Shown: in pieces, positions 25,501 through 37,300 of the stretch
Numbering within the stretch: the first letter of the stretch is position 1
Layout of the letters: each line of letters opens with the position of its first letter
From: Locusta migratoria
Lineage: Eukaryota > Arthropoda > Insecta > Orthoptera > Acrididae
DNA length: 64,000 nucleotides
NCBI GenBank assembly: GCA_026315105.1
Contig: CM048751.1
Location: forward strand, 340,612,649 to 340,676,648
Direction: 5' to 3'
Notes under the pieces: generated by a model
Told to the model about the DNA's origin: nothing
Database searches by the model: none
Seen by the model: the letters and a program-made list of their open reading frames with translations, nothing else
Made by a program: the position numbers and the translations under genes

Positions 25501-28500
25501 TTTCCTAACACTTAAAGTAATATTTGATGTTAGGAATTTCTTTTTCAAAAGCACTTTTCTTCCCATTACCATTCTGCATTTTATATCCTCTGTATTGCGA
25601 CCATTGTGTGTTATATTACTGTCCAAGTAACAAAACTCATCTACCACCTTTATTGTTTCATTATCTAAATTCTTTCAGTATCACATGATTTTCTTAGGCT
25701 GCACTCCATTACCCTTGTTTTGCTCTTGTTAATGTTAATCTTATATGCATCTTTCAACAGAAGTCCATTCCATTCAACTGCTCTTCCAGGTCCTTTGCTG
25801 TATCTGAAACAATTATGTCATTGGCAAAACACAAAGTTTTTATTTTTTCACCCTGAACCTTAACTACTCATCCAAGTTTCTCATTGCTTTCCTTTATAAC
25901 TTGTTCATTGTACAAATTGAATAACATTGGAGAAAGGCATCCCTTTCATGCTCCTCAACTCTGATAACTGCTGTTTGGTTTTTGTACAAGTTGTAAATAA
26001 CCGCCAATTGCCTGTATTTTACTCCTGCTGATTTCAGAATTTGAAGGAGTGTATTCCAATTAACATTGTCAAAAGCTTTCTCCAAATCTACAAAAGGTAG
26101 AAATGTAGATTTGCTTTTACTTAATCTATCTTCTTAGATAAGTCGTAAAGAGAGTATTGTCTCCCGTATTCCTACATTTCTCCTGAATCCAAACTGATCT
26201 TCCCCAAGGTCAGCTTCTACCAGCTTTAATATCCTTCTGTAAATAATTCGTGTTAAAATTTTGCAACCATGACTTACCAAATTGATGGTTCTGTAATTTT
26301 CACACCTGTCTGCACCTGCTTTCTTTGGAATGGGGATTATTACCTTTTTCTTAAGGTTTGAGGGTACTTCCCATGTCTCGTACATCTTATGCAGAAGGTA
26401 AAATAATTTGTCATGGTTGGCTCTTCCAGAGACTTCAGTAGTTCTGAGGGAATGTCATCCACTCCAGTGGCCTTGTTTCGACTTAGGTCTTTTAGTGCTC
26501 TATCAAATTCGTGTCTCAGCATAGTATCAGCTATTTCATCTTCACCTACTTCCTCTTCTCTTCCTACAATATTGTCTCTAAGTTAATTTCCTTTGTAGAG
26601 CCCCTCTATATGCTCTTTCCGCCTTTTTAGTTTTCCCCTCTTTGCAGAGAACTGGTTTTCCAACTGAGTTCTTTATATTCATACAGGTGCTTTTGTTGTC
26701 TCCAAATGTCTTTTATTTTCCTGTAGGCAGTATCTATTTATACATTCTTCTACTGACTTGTATTTGGCTTCTAGCCACTCCTGCTTTGCCATTTTGCATT
26801 TCCTGTCAATTTCATTACTTAGTAGTCTGTCTTCATTTTGCTGTTTCATTTACTGCATTTTTATATTTTCTCCTTTCATCAATAAAATGGAATAGTATCT
26901 TGTGATGCCGGCCGCGGTGGCCGAGGTGACTGAGGCGCTCCAGTCACGGTCTGCACGGTCACTACGGTCGGGGGTTCGAATCCCCCCTCGGGCATGGATA
27001 TTTGTGCCGTTCTAGTTTGTAAGTAGTTCATAAGTAGTTTGTAAGTTTAGGGACTGATGACCCCGTAGTTAAGTCCCATAAACTATACAAACATTTGAAC
27101 ATTTGAGTATCTTGTGATATTCAAGAATTTTTTTGTAGGTCTTGCCTTTCTACCTATTTTGTCTTCTGCTGCATTCACTATTTCATCTCTCAATGCTACC
27201 CATTCCCTTCTACTGTTTATTCCCCCCCCCCCCCCCCCCCCCCCCCCCGTTTCTATCAACTGTTGCATAAAGCTCCCTGCGAAATTCTCAAGAACTTCAG
27301 GTTCCTTAAAGTTATCCTGGTCCCATCTTGTTATTTGGCTACCTTTCTGCAGTTTTTTCAGTTTCAGACTACACTTCATGACCAGAAAGATATGGTCCGA
27401 GTTTATATCTGCCCCTGGGTGTGTCTTACAGTTTGAAACCTAGTTCTGAAATCTATGTCTTAGTATTATAAAATCTATCTGGCACCTTCCAGTGTTGCCT
27501 AGTCTCCTCCATGTATACAATCTTCTTTCATGATTCTTAAACTGTGTGTTTGTTATGATTAAATTATGTTCCATGCAAAATTCTACCAGATGGCTTACTC
27601 TTTCATTCCTTTTGGCCTGTCCGTATTCACCTACAATTTTCCCTTCCCTTCCTTTTCATACTACCAAATTCGTCTCCCATCACAATTAAGTTTTCCTCTC
27701 CCTTAATTGTCTGAATAAGTTCCTTTACCTTGTCATACATTTCTTTGATATCCTCATCGGCAGAGCTAGTTGGCATATAAACCTGTACTATTGTGGTCAA
27801 TGTTGGCTTCGTATCTCTCTTGACTACAATAATGTGATCACTGTGCTGCTCATAGTAGTATACCCGCATTAGTATTTTATTATTTTCATTCTATTTTCAT
27901 TTACCTTCTTTCAAAGGTGCATAAGACATAAGTGGGAATTAATTCTTGTAAATATTATTCCTCATATAATTTCCTTGATTTTCAATAGAAACTTATACTT
28001 TCAGGCTTATTTTCTCAGAAGTGTCACAAAGATTGTTTTGTTTTTAACACTGGGTTGCAGACAGTTGGTTGTGATGTACTTGTATGCTGTGAATGTTATG
28101 ACAAACTACGATCAAGTATATTCTGCCCAATTTTACTTATGTTTTGTAATTTTTTTAGTCATTCTTATGTGATATTTGTATTCTATCAAAGATTTTAGAT
28201 TCTTTGCTTCATACTGGAAATGTTGAATAAATGAAATTTCAATTGGTATACATCCTAGTGCCATACTGCCAAGTAAAATTGTAAATATTTCAATGTTGGA
28301 CATTTTTATTGTCCTATCTAAATTCAGTATAAAAACTAATTACAGATTTAATTCTCATTTACACTAAACGACATTTCTATTTTATGGAACTTCCTACTTA
28401 TGTAAAATCCCATTATTAACAAAGAATGTAAAGCTGTACACAAGGTAAATCTAATAGAGATAGTGTTTTTTATTTTTAAATGCGCACACCCAGATTTATT

Positions 28501-31286
28501 AATTTTCCCCCTTAAGCTATAATATATATATCTCAATTTTAATTTCGGTAAAATGTTGTTCTAATATTTTCAAGTCAATCATTCAACAATTTTTTCATAT
28601 AACCAAAAATTGAACATCATTTCCCCTAAGGAATCAGTTTTTATAATGTCTAGTTTTATTTCAGCATTTATGTTTGTAGAATTGTTACTTTGATTACCAA
28701 CTCTCCATGAAATACAATTTTCTTGTGTTCTTCATCTGCAAAAATATTGCCTGTTCTTTGCAGAGGAAAGTGTCCTCGGGTCAGATGCTCTCTGGTTCAT
28801 AAACTTCTATTCTCCAATGTGCTCACATTGCCATAGTTTGGCACCTGTGTGGCGTCGCTTGGCACAAGAACTTGAGGGTGTTGTTCGGTTTGGTGCTGTC
28901 AATTGTGAAGAGGAATGGGTTCTTTGCCGTCAAGAACAGATCCATTCATATCCATCACTATTCCTGTATCCAATGGTGAGCAAATAAAAATAACAACCTA
29001 GTCATAGAACTGCTAAATTAGTAGCTGCAAACACATTGTGAACAACAAGATAATGTATTTTGGTGGTGTTAATACTTAATTAGAAAAAATATAGATATAT
29101 AATAACCTGGGTAACATTACAATCAAGGAAATTACTTCCTCCAAAATCAAGTCACAAATTGACTAAATAAATATCCCTTACCTATTCTGGAAGTTTTACT
29201 AAGTTCGGTCTGTACAAATTTCTGCAGTTTATAATGCATGTAAGTTGTATGAACACATTGTTTAGCAAAATATTCATATTAATAAGTCTTACACCTTATT
29301 GAGCAGAGAGGTCAGATACAAGAAATGTTATATTGTCAAATGGAATATCAACATTCTTAACAAAAGAGAAATCTCCATTGCAACTGATCTTTGTTACAAA
29401 TGATTAGTACCTTCATATTAAATCATGGGGCTTAGTAGGTAGATTTGTTAATGTAAATGAATTATGTTGTATTGTATAAAGTAATGACACAGTAGTAATA
29501 AAACTGCTCTGCTGTTAAACCACAGAACATACACTAGTCAATATTGTTGCGCATTATAACCTCACTCAATTTGACCGTGTTATTGACTTGCCTGCCATTG
29601 TGATTCAAAAGTTTAACACAGCAAACCAGTACTCATTTCGAATACATTGGCTACATGAAATGTAGTGCATTACCAACCTATACGTGCTATAGATATATTG
29701 CTCTGACTGCGTGCCTAACTTTAGCCAGAGAGAGATTTGCTTTTGGTATTTCAGAGGACAAGGTTAGGCCTCTGTTCTTTCAGTATGCAGCTTGGGGAGG
29801 GGGTGTTGCCCAGTTAGACACTAGAGATGTAAAAGAAACAATCTTGTCAATGTAAATATTTATTATTCAGAGTTCAACAGTAGTCAGCTCATTTCGAGAA
29901 CAGCATGCTCTCTGCTTGTACTCATCTTTGTGGTAACGGTAGATGTCACAAATACAAGGCTTTCCTCCACTGGTCTGCTGGACTTCTTTACTATGGATAC
30001 ATCTCGGCACGGTGTTTTCTGGTAAGCACCAGATCATGCAAACTGTGATTGGTGGAGTCTGCCAACATGAGAAGTGAAAAATAGTCCACTTGCCCTTACA
30101 ATGACTAGAGGATGGCTGCATATATCCGGGCTGTGACTGTAGGCCAGTAGGAGTCCTGCTGCATGAAAGGTGCTAAAGATGCCACATAAGTCAGCAGGAA
30201 CAATGCTGTGAAGTGTAAGGCTATGTGCAAATTGCCATGAGTACAGTGCATGCGGCATATTGCAGTGCATATTATTTTTTGTTTTTCAAGAACAATGTAG
30301 AGGTCACTGACACCTTAGCTATTGGAATTATATCTTCTCTCTCTACAAGAAGGGACAGAAAATTAATCATTAGGATTGTGAATTAGTGTGAAATATTATA
30401 TTGTGATCAAGAAACAAGGCAGCAGTTTTGAATGTATAGTGAATGAAACAAAGTTGAATATGTAATAAATATTTTATAATTCATTAAATAAAGAAAATTA
30501 AGTATTTTGTTGCTAAGGAGTTAGCAAATTCGTCAGTAATTTTCTCATAATTGTCATAGTTATTATAATTATTACTAAATAATTTTTAAATCCTTATTTA
30601 ATTTTGTCAGAACCGCCAAAACAAGTAATATTTACAGCTTAAGTCATAAATCAATATAACATACTTTATTAATATGTTGCAAAACAAGGCTTTGGTTTAG
30701 TTAATACATACAGTCAAAGTCCAGTAGTCCGGCATCCAATAGTCCGGAATGCCCGATGGTCCGGCAACATGGTCCAAGGGGATTTGTTACACTTAAGTCA
30801 GCGATCAGCTGTTTACATGATGCGATCCAGTGCTTGCCCAGACACAACAATGTTGTCAGTGTCCGTCAATAATGCAGATGATATTATTGGGATCAGAAGC
30901 ATTCAGACCTTGCTCCAGCAGATCTCTGCTGTTGCTGTACTATATAGAGGTTCCTTTTATTGTTTGGTTTGCTAGCATTTTTTTGCTATTTAACAGTGGT
31001 GACTGTCATATCATAGTGATCTGTGGAAGTTTTATTCTCATTTAAGCAGTGAAAAAGTTTTTGAAACCCAAACATTCTTCAAGCTCTAAAGGAGGAGTGA
31101 AGTGTAAGTATGCACTCTGGCAAATGACCAGAAATTGGAAATCATCAAACGCATGGAGAATGTTGAGAACAAAAATATTTTGATAACTGAATTTAATATT
31201 GGTACATCAACCATTTATGACATAAACAAAAGTATGAACTAATGAAACATGCTTCTCAATCAGTAACAATTGAAAATTGGCTTATG

Positions 31287-31339
<53 letters not shown>

Positions 31340-34300
31340 GAAACTGGAACAAGGTTATTGTACAAATGCTTCAGTGCACTGGGTCAAAGCTGTTTTCGAT
31401 GTATGGCTTAGACCATGCCGATAGTCCAACAATTTTCGGTAATCCGGCACCGGGTAGGTCCCAAATATTCTGAATTATTGGACTTTTACTATATAAAAGT
31501 AGTGTTAGTTTCATCACATGCTTCAAAAATAATTCCAGTTTTTGTTCAGTTGCAATCACGTCCGGTGCATTACTACGATTTGTGCCATTGGTATGCTATA
31601 TTATCCCATACACTAAAGAAAACTTCCTTCTAGTGTTTTGAAGGAGTATGTAAAATATTACTTATGTCTTTTGTAGTTTGAATTTGTCAGCAGATTTTCA
31701 TTTCAAAGTAATATATTTATTTGATTAATGATGAAAATTCTCGTCAGAGATAAGTATTGTTGAAACGAGATAGAATGGCTGGCCAGTACTTACCTTTGTG
31801 CTGTACAGCCAATAGTAACACAAATGCAGAAACAGAAAAAAGAGGGAAAAAAAGGACAAGCTTTTGGAACACAGTTCCTTCATCAGGTGGGAGAGAAGGG
31901 AAGAAGAAAGGATGGGAATGGAAGGGAAAGGTAATTCACAACCTTTCTTCTTCCCTTCTCTCCCACCCGATGAAGGAACTGTGTTCCGAAAGCTTGTCCT
32001 TTTTGTCCCCTTTTTTTCTGTTTCTTCATTTGTGTTACTATCGGCTGTACAGCACAAAGGTAAGTACTGGCCAGCCATTCTATCTCGTTTCAACAATATT
32101 TAATATATTTATTTGGTAGTTTGAACTTTTGCTTTGCTTTGCCATCTTCAGAATAAGTGTGAAACATGAGAATAGTTATGACAACATGATTCCCAATGTG
32201 TAGGGAAGGAAATGGGAATTCTGAGCATCACTGTATAGAAGATATAACAACTAGTATCTCTTTCAGGTTTAAGTAAAAGTTCTGAATCTTTTCAAAATTT
32301 CATACACAGCAGCCTATGAGCTAAAATCAACTGCAGACAGTCTACGCAGTGTGTTTTTTCCCCAGCACACTCGCAAAAATTTTGTGCGATACTTTACTTT
32401 GTTGTTTTGCAATAACTGTTATGAGTAACAAGAAGTAATTCAGTCCTTTTATTAACAGAAAATATCAAACTGTAACTGGTGTAATATTTAAATTTTATCT
32501 CCAAATAATTTTTGTAATATTGTCAGAGTAGAATGCCATATCTACATAACTCAGGCTGGAGGGCACAGACATGTGTCTCAAAATGCTCTAGTCCAGTAGA
32601 GCAAGTGTGCAGTGTGCTTATTGTGCTGTATGGTCATGTCACTCCATAGTTGTTATACAAGTCTCAATTTGCATGCAGCACAACAGTGATCAATTGGGTG
32701 GCGAAGTGACTCAGTGGTATCTCACTAGATTCATATTCTCGGCCATCCAGATTTAGGTTTTGTGTGCTTTCCTTAAATCACTCCAAGCAAATGCTGGGAT
32801 GGTTCCTTTGAAACGGCATGGCTGATATCATTCCCCATCATTACTCAGTGTGTAGGCCCTGTCTCTAATGACCACACTGTAGTTCCGGCATTAAATTCTA
32901 ATCTTCATACCTTCCTTCCCTATATTATTCTGTTTCATCAAGACAATTTAACAAATGGTCTTTCCTGTAAGGGTCTACTTATAATCAGGCTGGTTAGTTT
33001 GTCCTCTATGATCTCTCTTTGGATACTTTGTGGTGTACATTGAAATTAGATTACAGGAGTCAGCAGAAGAGGCTCTCAGTAAATACTAAAATTTAGCAAA
33101 ACTTTCAAGCTTTACAACTACTTTTTGATCATAACTCTCCATTAGAAAGGAGGGATGCAATGCACCACGTGGGCTTATTCTTGTAATATGTTATACAGTT
33201 AAAATAGAGAATAAAACTCATAAAAAATTAATATTATTATACTAAAAGTAAATGAGTCTGGATGATAGTAAGTATTGGGGGTGCACTACAACTTACCTTT
33301 GTATATGGCCTTATGGTCCATCATTCTACTGGAGGGTTAAATGCCATTTAAAAGTGTTATTCAGTTGTTATCCCTAAATAAAGGGTGACTTCCATCTGAA
33401 TTTAAACTGAGATAAAGATGACAACATCCCATGCAACAAGTTGTTGGGTTCTAAAATCCAAAAAATAAAAAAATAAAATGTACAGTGCCCCCTACCCCCT
33501 TCCTTCCACTGTCTATCATTAATGACTGAAACCAAAACGATTTTTAAAAGTGACTCCTTCACTGTTTCAGAGGGAGCGATATGTTGGTGACCGTATCCAT
33601 CCACAACTGAAAGAGTTTGTGCTGAAAAGGCTGCAGGTGGATGTTGTTAAGATTGATGACAATAGTTGGAAGGTTTTGTCAAATACAGATGAGCAATATC
33701 AGGGTATTCCATGGGTTCTCTTCTTGCATGATGGAACACCTGATATTGAAGAGGAGGAGGAAAGGATCAAAGTGGCTGCCATGTTGGTAAGTGAAGCTCT
33801 TAACATCTTTGCCTTGGTTCTCTGGACAGAGCCTCTGCCTCAAGTGGCATCTCTGTCTAACTTCTAACTTCTTTGCTTTCTACAGTTCTACAGTATGTCT
33901 GCCTAAGTGTACTTGTGTCTGTGTAAATGTGTGGGTGTATGTGCATTTATTTACCTTCCATTTTTTCCCCCAAGGTAAGTCTTTCCTGTCCCGGGATTGG
34001 AATGGCTCCTTACCCCCTTCCTTAAATCCCTCATCATTTCCTTTTCCCTCTCCTTCCCTTCTGCCTGATGAAGCAGCTAGGCTGCGAAAGCTAGCATTTT
34101 TGAGTGTGTGTGTGTGTCTGTGTGTTTATTTGTTGCTATTACTGCCTGTGCCCCTTCGCCTGGTAAGTGTTCTTCATCTATTTTTTACGTATATATCCGT
34201 TATCATTTTTATATAACTTCAACAAAAAAGTATTTGTGTGATACTATTGACAAACAATTAAAATGATTTTTTTCAATAGAAATTCAAGGTAGGAATAATG

Positions 34301-34340
34301 TTGCAACTTAATGCAAAGATGTTGATGAGCTGCATATGGG

Positions 34341-34385
<45 letters not shown>

Positions 34386-37300
34386 AACTTAGCTTTTTTT
34401 CCACAACCTTTATCAAAGAACTACAGGACTGTCATCTCTTTCTGCTGTGTTTTGAGTTCCCTTTTTTGTTTTTAAATTTTCACACTTTATATTCTTTGAC
34501 ATGATTGTGTGATGTGTCAATGAAGTTACAGAAATCAACTACCCTCATGAATCACAGACATTGCCTGGGTGGTGTGGCATGTGTGTCTCAATGATTCAGA
34601 TAGCCGAATCAGAGGCGCAACCACAGCAGAGGGGTGATCTGTGGAGAAGTCAGACAAATGTATGATTCCAGAAGAGAAGCAGCCGCCTTTTCAGTAGTTG
34701 CAGAAGCAAAAGTCTTGATGATTGACTTGAGTTGGCCTTCTAACATCAGCTAATGTAGCTTTACCATGCAGTCACTGTGAATGGTTGGAAGCAAATAGAA
34801 ACTATGGTTGTTACTTTTCTGGAGAACATGTAGCTCTACTGTATGTATATGTGTCAACGGAATCGTCTTGGGTAAAATATTGTGGGACTAATGTAGTTTC
34901 CCACTTGGATCTTTGGACAGAGTCTACGCCAGAGGACGTCATCATTAGAAAATACAAAACAGGCATTCTACTGATCAGAGCTTGAAAAGTTCCATTCCTT
35001 CATTGGATAGGTAAGTTAGAAAATTTGAAAAGAGAAATGGATAGGTTGAAGTTAGATATGGTGAGGATTAGTGAAGATCGATGGCAGAATGAATGGGATT
35101 TGTGGTCAGTTAGGCACTGACTTATAAATACATAATCAGTGGGGGGGTAATGCTATGCAGAATTAGGTCTAATAATGAATAAGAAAATAGGTATGTAGGT
35201 AAGTTACTATGAACAGCATAGTAATTGCATTATTGCAGCATAGATAGGCACAAAGCCATCATCCAACAATAGTACAAGTTTATATCTTAACTAGCTTTGC
35301 CAATGATGAGGAGATTGAAGAAATGTATGACATGATAAAAGAAGCTATTCAGATAGTTAAGGGAGAGAAAAACTTGATTTACTTATTGCCAGTATGCTTG
35401 GTGATGTAGTTTGCAACTTTATTATTTGACCAGTTTTTTATAGTTACCTGTCAAAGTTGTACAGAAGTAAGGTTTTTACTTATTTTTATTTTTGATTACT
35501 AATTTTTGACCTTTTAGTCCATTTTTAAATCAACCAAGTAAGTCCTACAATATCATTGTTAACCACATTGTTCTTATTCATGGCTTGACACGTATCTCTG
35601 TGTTAAAGCTTACACCAAACAGAATATTTTGGTGATTTAAAATGGACTAAACTGTCTAAAACTGGTAATAAAAAAGTTACCACTTTTGCAACTTTTGGTG
35701 GTAATTATAGAAAATTGGAAAACTGAATTGTTAACGGGGAATTGGAGATCAGGAGGATGAAAATGAGCAGAAGGAAAAATATTAGATGAATGTGGACTGG
35801 CAGAGAGAAATGAAAGAGGGAATAATCTAGTAGCATTTTTGACAGAGCACAATTTAATCATCAGAAATACTTTAAGAATCATGAAAGAATCTTATTTACT
35901 TGGCATTGGAAGGTACTAGATTGATTTTATAATGGTAAGACATAGATATCGAAACCAGGTTGCAAACTGTAAGACATTTCGAGGGGCAGGTATCGATTCT
36001 GACCATAAGTTATTGTTATGAACTGTAGGTTAAAACTGAAGAACCTGCAAAAATATACTTTTGTGTCCCAGCCTCGTCGCCGCTTTTGTGTCTCGTTTCC
36101 GTTGTAGGTGTCGGTGGTCGAGTAGAAAAGTACCGACACAGGAATAAAGGTTGCACGCTTGTGCAGGTACGAAGGTAAGCAGCCAATGGGACAGCAGAAG
36201 CTAGAAACACTAGAGTAAATTAGAACAATATATATATTGCACACAATTTATACAATACTTAACTGTTACATAGCTCAGTACTGCAGAGTGCTGATACATA
36301 GTTGAGCTAGAGGCCTGCCTAGTGCCTGTCCAATAGCAAAGTCTTCACTGGTGCCTATCTGATTCTGAAGTGTTACCTGGTTCCTATCTCAGTCCCAAGT
36401 GAACGATGTCATTCAGTGGTGGCCACGAGCGGAGTTGTACCAGAGGGCGCTCGTGGCTGACGTCGTAAGAACGCCGTGCCGTGCGTGCATGGCGGCGCGC
36501 GACGAAAGTTGGAGGCGCGCACTTTGGACTTGTGCGACACCACACCCCTCCCCCCCCCTCCCAAACCGCCGCGGTGTCGTGGCGTAGGGCTGAGGGCCAC
36601 GGCGACGGCACTGGGAGGAGGGCCTGGACGGGGGCGTTACTGGTGGGACGGGCATCGTAGCTGAGGCTGGGATCGAGACGCCGTCCGCGCCTCGGTATAC
36701 ACCTTGCGATCCGCCGGGAAACCCGCCAAAAACCAGCGGAAGGGTGCCCGCCTCCGCTCAGAGGGAGCAGGTCATTTTCTTCTGAGGTGCGTGGCCCAGG
36801 CGGTGGGGGCACGCGCGGTCCCGGAGTTCCTCTCGGTGACGCTGTCATCTGCAGCGGCGACAGCGGCGGCGGCGGCTGTGTTGGAGGTGCGTCGACGTCC
36901 ATAGGGATCTCGTAGTCCGGGGACGAACGATGTGGCTGTGCTCCCTGGCGGTGAACTGGGTCTGGAATCAAGAAACCCAAGACAGGATCGCGCGGCCCGT
37001 GCAGGCGCAATTGGTTTGCGTGGCGCCGCAGCTCCAACCCTGTGGAAGAACATACAACATACATATTGCGACCGAGCACGCGCTGAATGATGCCTGGCAA
37101 CCATGTCTTCTTCATACCAGCAAACACCCTCTACAGCACTGGCATCGAAAGCTGAAAATGCGTAGTGCCATACGAACCAACTCGGTGCGTGGGAGGCTGC
37201 AGCAGGTGAAGGAGAGTGCGGTGACGGCAGCCGTGTAGCAGCTCGGCAGGAGACGGGCCATCACGTGGCATGCACCGATATGTAGACAGGAAAATTTGAA

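Larger units (their letters stand above)
25060..27893 (-). mobile_element. RTE-like non-LTR retrotransposon copy, antisense, 5' truncated, interrupted by a SINE
   Basis: The low-coordinate end is the element 3' end: TTGTTGTCATCTTCAGTC then GGAGACTGG, complementary to the 3' end of the copy at 46331-49597. Minus-strand frames include RT pieces EKAFDNVNWNTLLQILKSAG (26025-26085), KKAGADRCENYRTINLVSHG, EDQFGFRRN (26200) and RNKATGVDDIPSELLKS (26440), plus endonuclease pieces near 27630-27870 (TTIVQVYMPTSSADE). Frames are broken many times. The SINE at 26907-27105 and a C27 tract (27222-27248) lie inside it. Confidence 0.9.
31724..32100. mobile_element. Palindromic (inverted-dimer) element 1 with 15-bp target duplication
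   Basis: Arms at about 31754-31912 and 31944-32100 are near-perfect inverted copies around a 31-bp spacer. As a result both strands encode the same chance peptide start (MLKRDRMAGQYLPLCC). Each arm carries a hairpin motif of the hammerhead-like type (31859-31886 minus, 31967-31994 plus) and a GGTAAGTACTGG site. TAATATATTTATTTG is duplicated at 31709-31723 and 32101-32115. The long duplication suggests retrotransposition, not cut-and-paste. Confidence 0.85.

Noticed and set aside
31725..32119. Two overlapping 120-residue reading frames on opposite strands with nearly the same protein
   Set aside because: They are an effect of the palindrome: each arm read from its own strand gives the same peptide. 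There is no protein family behind them.
33791..34216. Coding extension of exon 5 into the intron
   Set aside because: The frame is made of Penelope-type tail and TG repeats. The GTAAGT donor at 33787 gives the conserved protein.
36384..37127. A proline-rich 247-residue minus-strand gene
   Set aside because: It lies directly downstream of the gypsy B integrase and runs into its LTR. It is the GC-rich C-terminal tail, not a separate gene.
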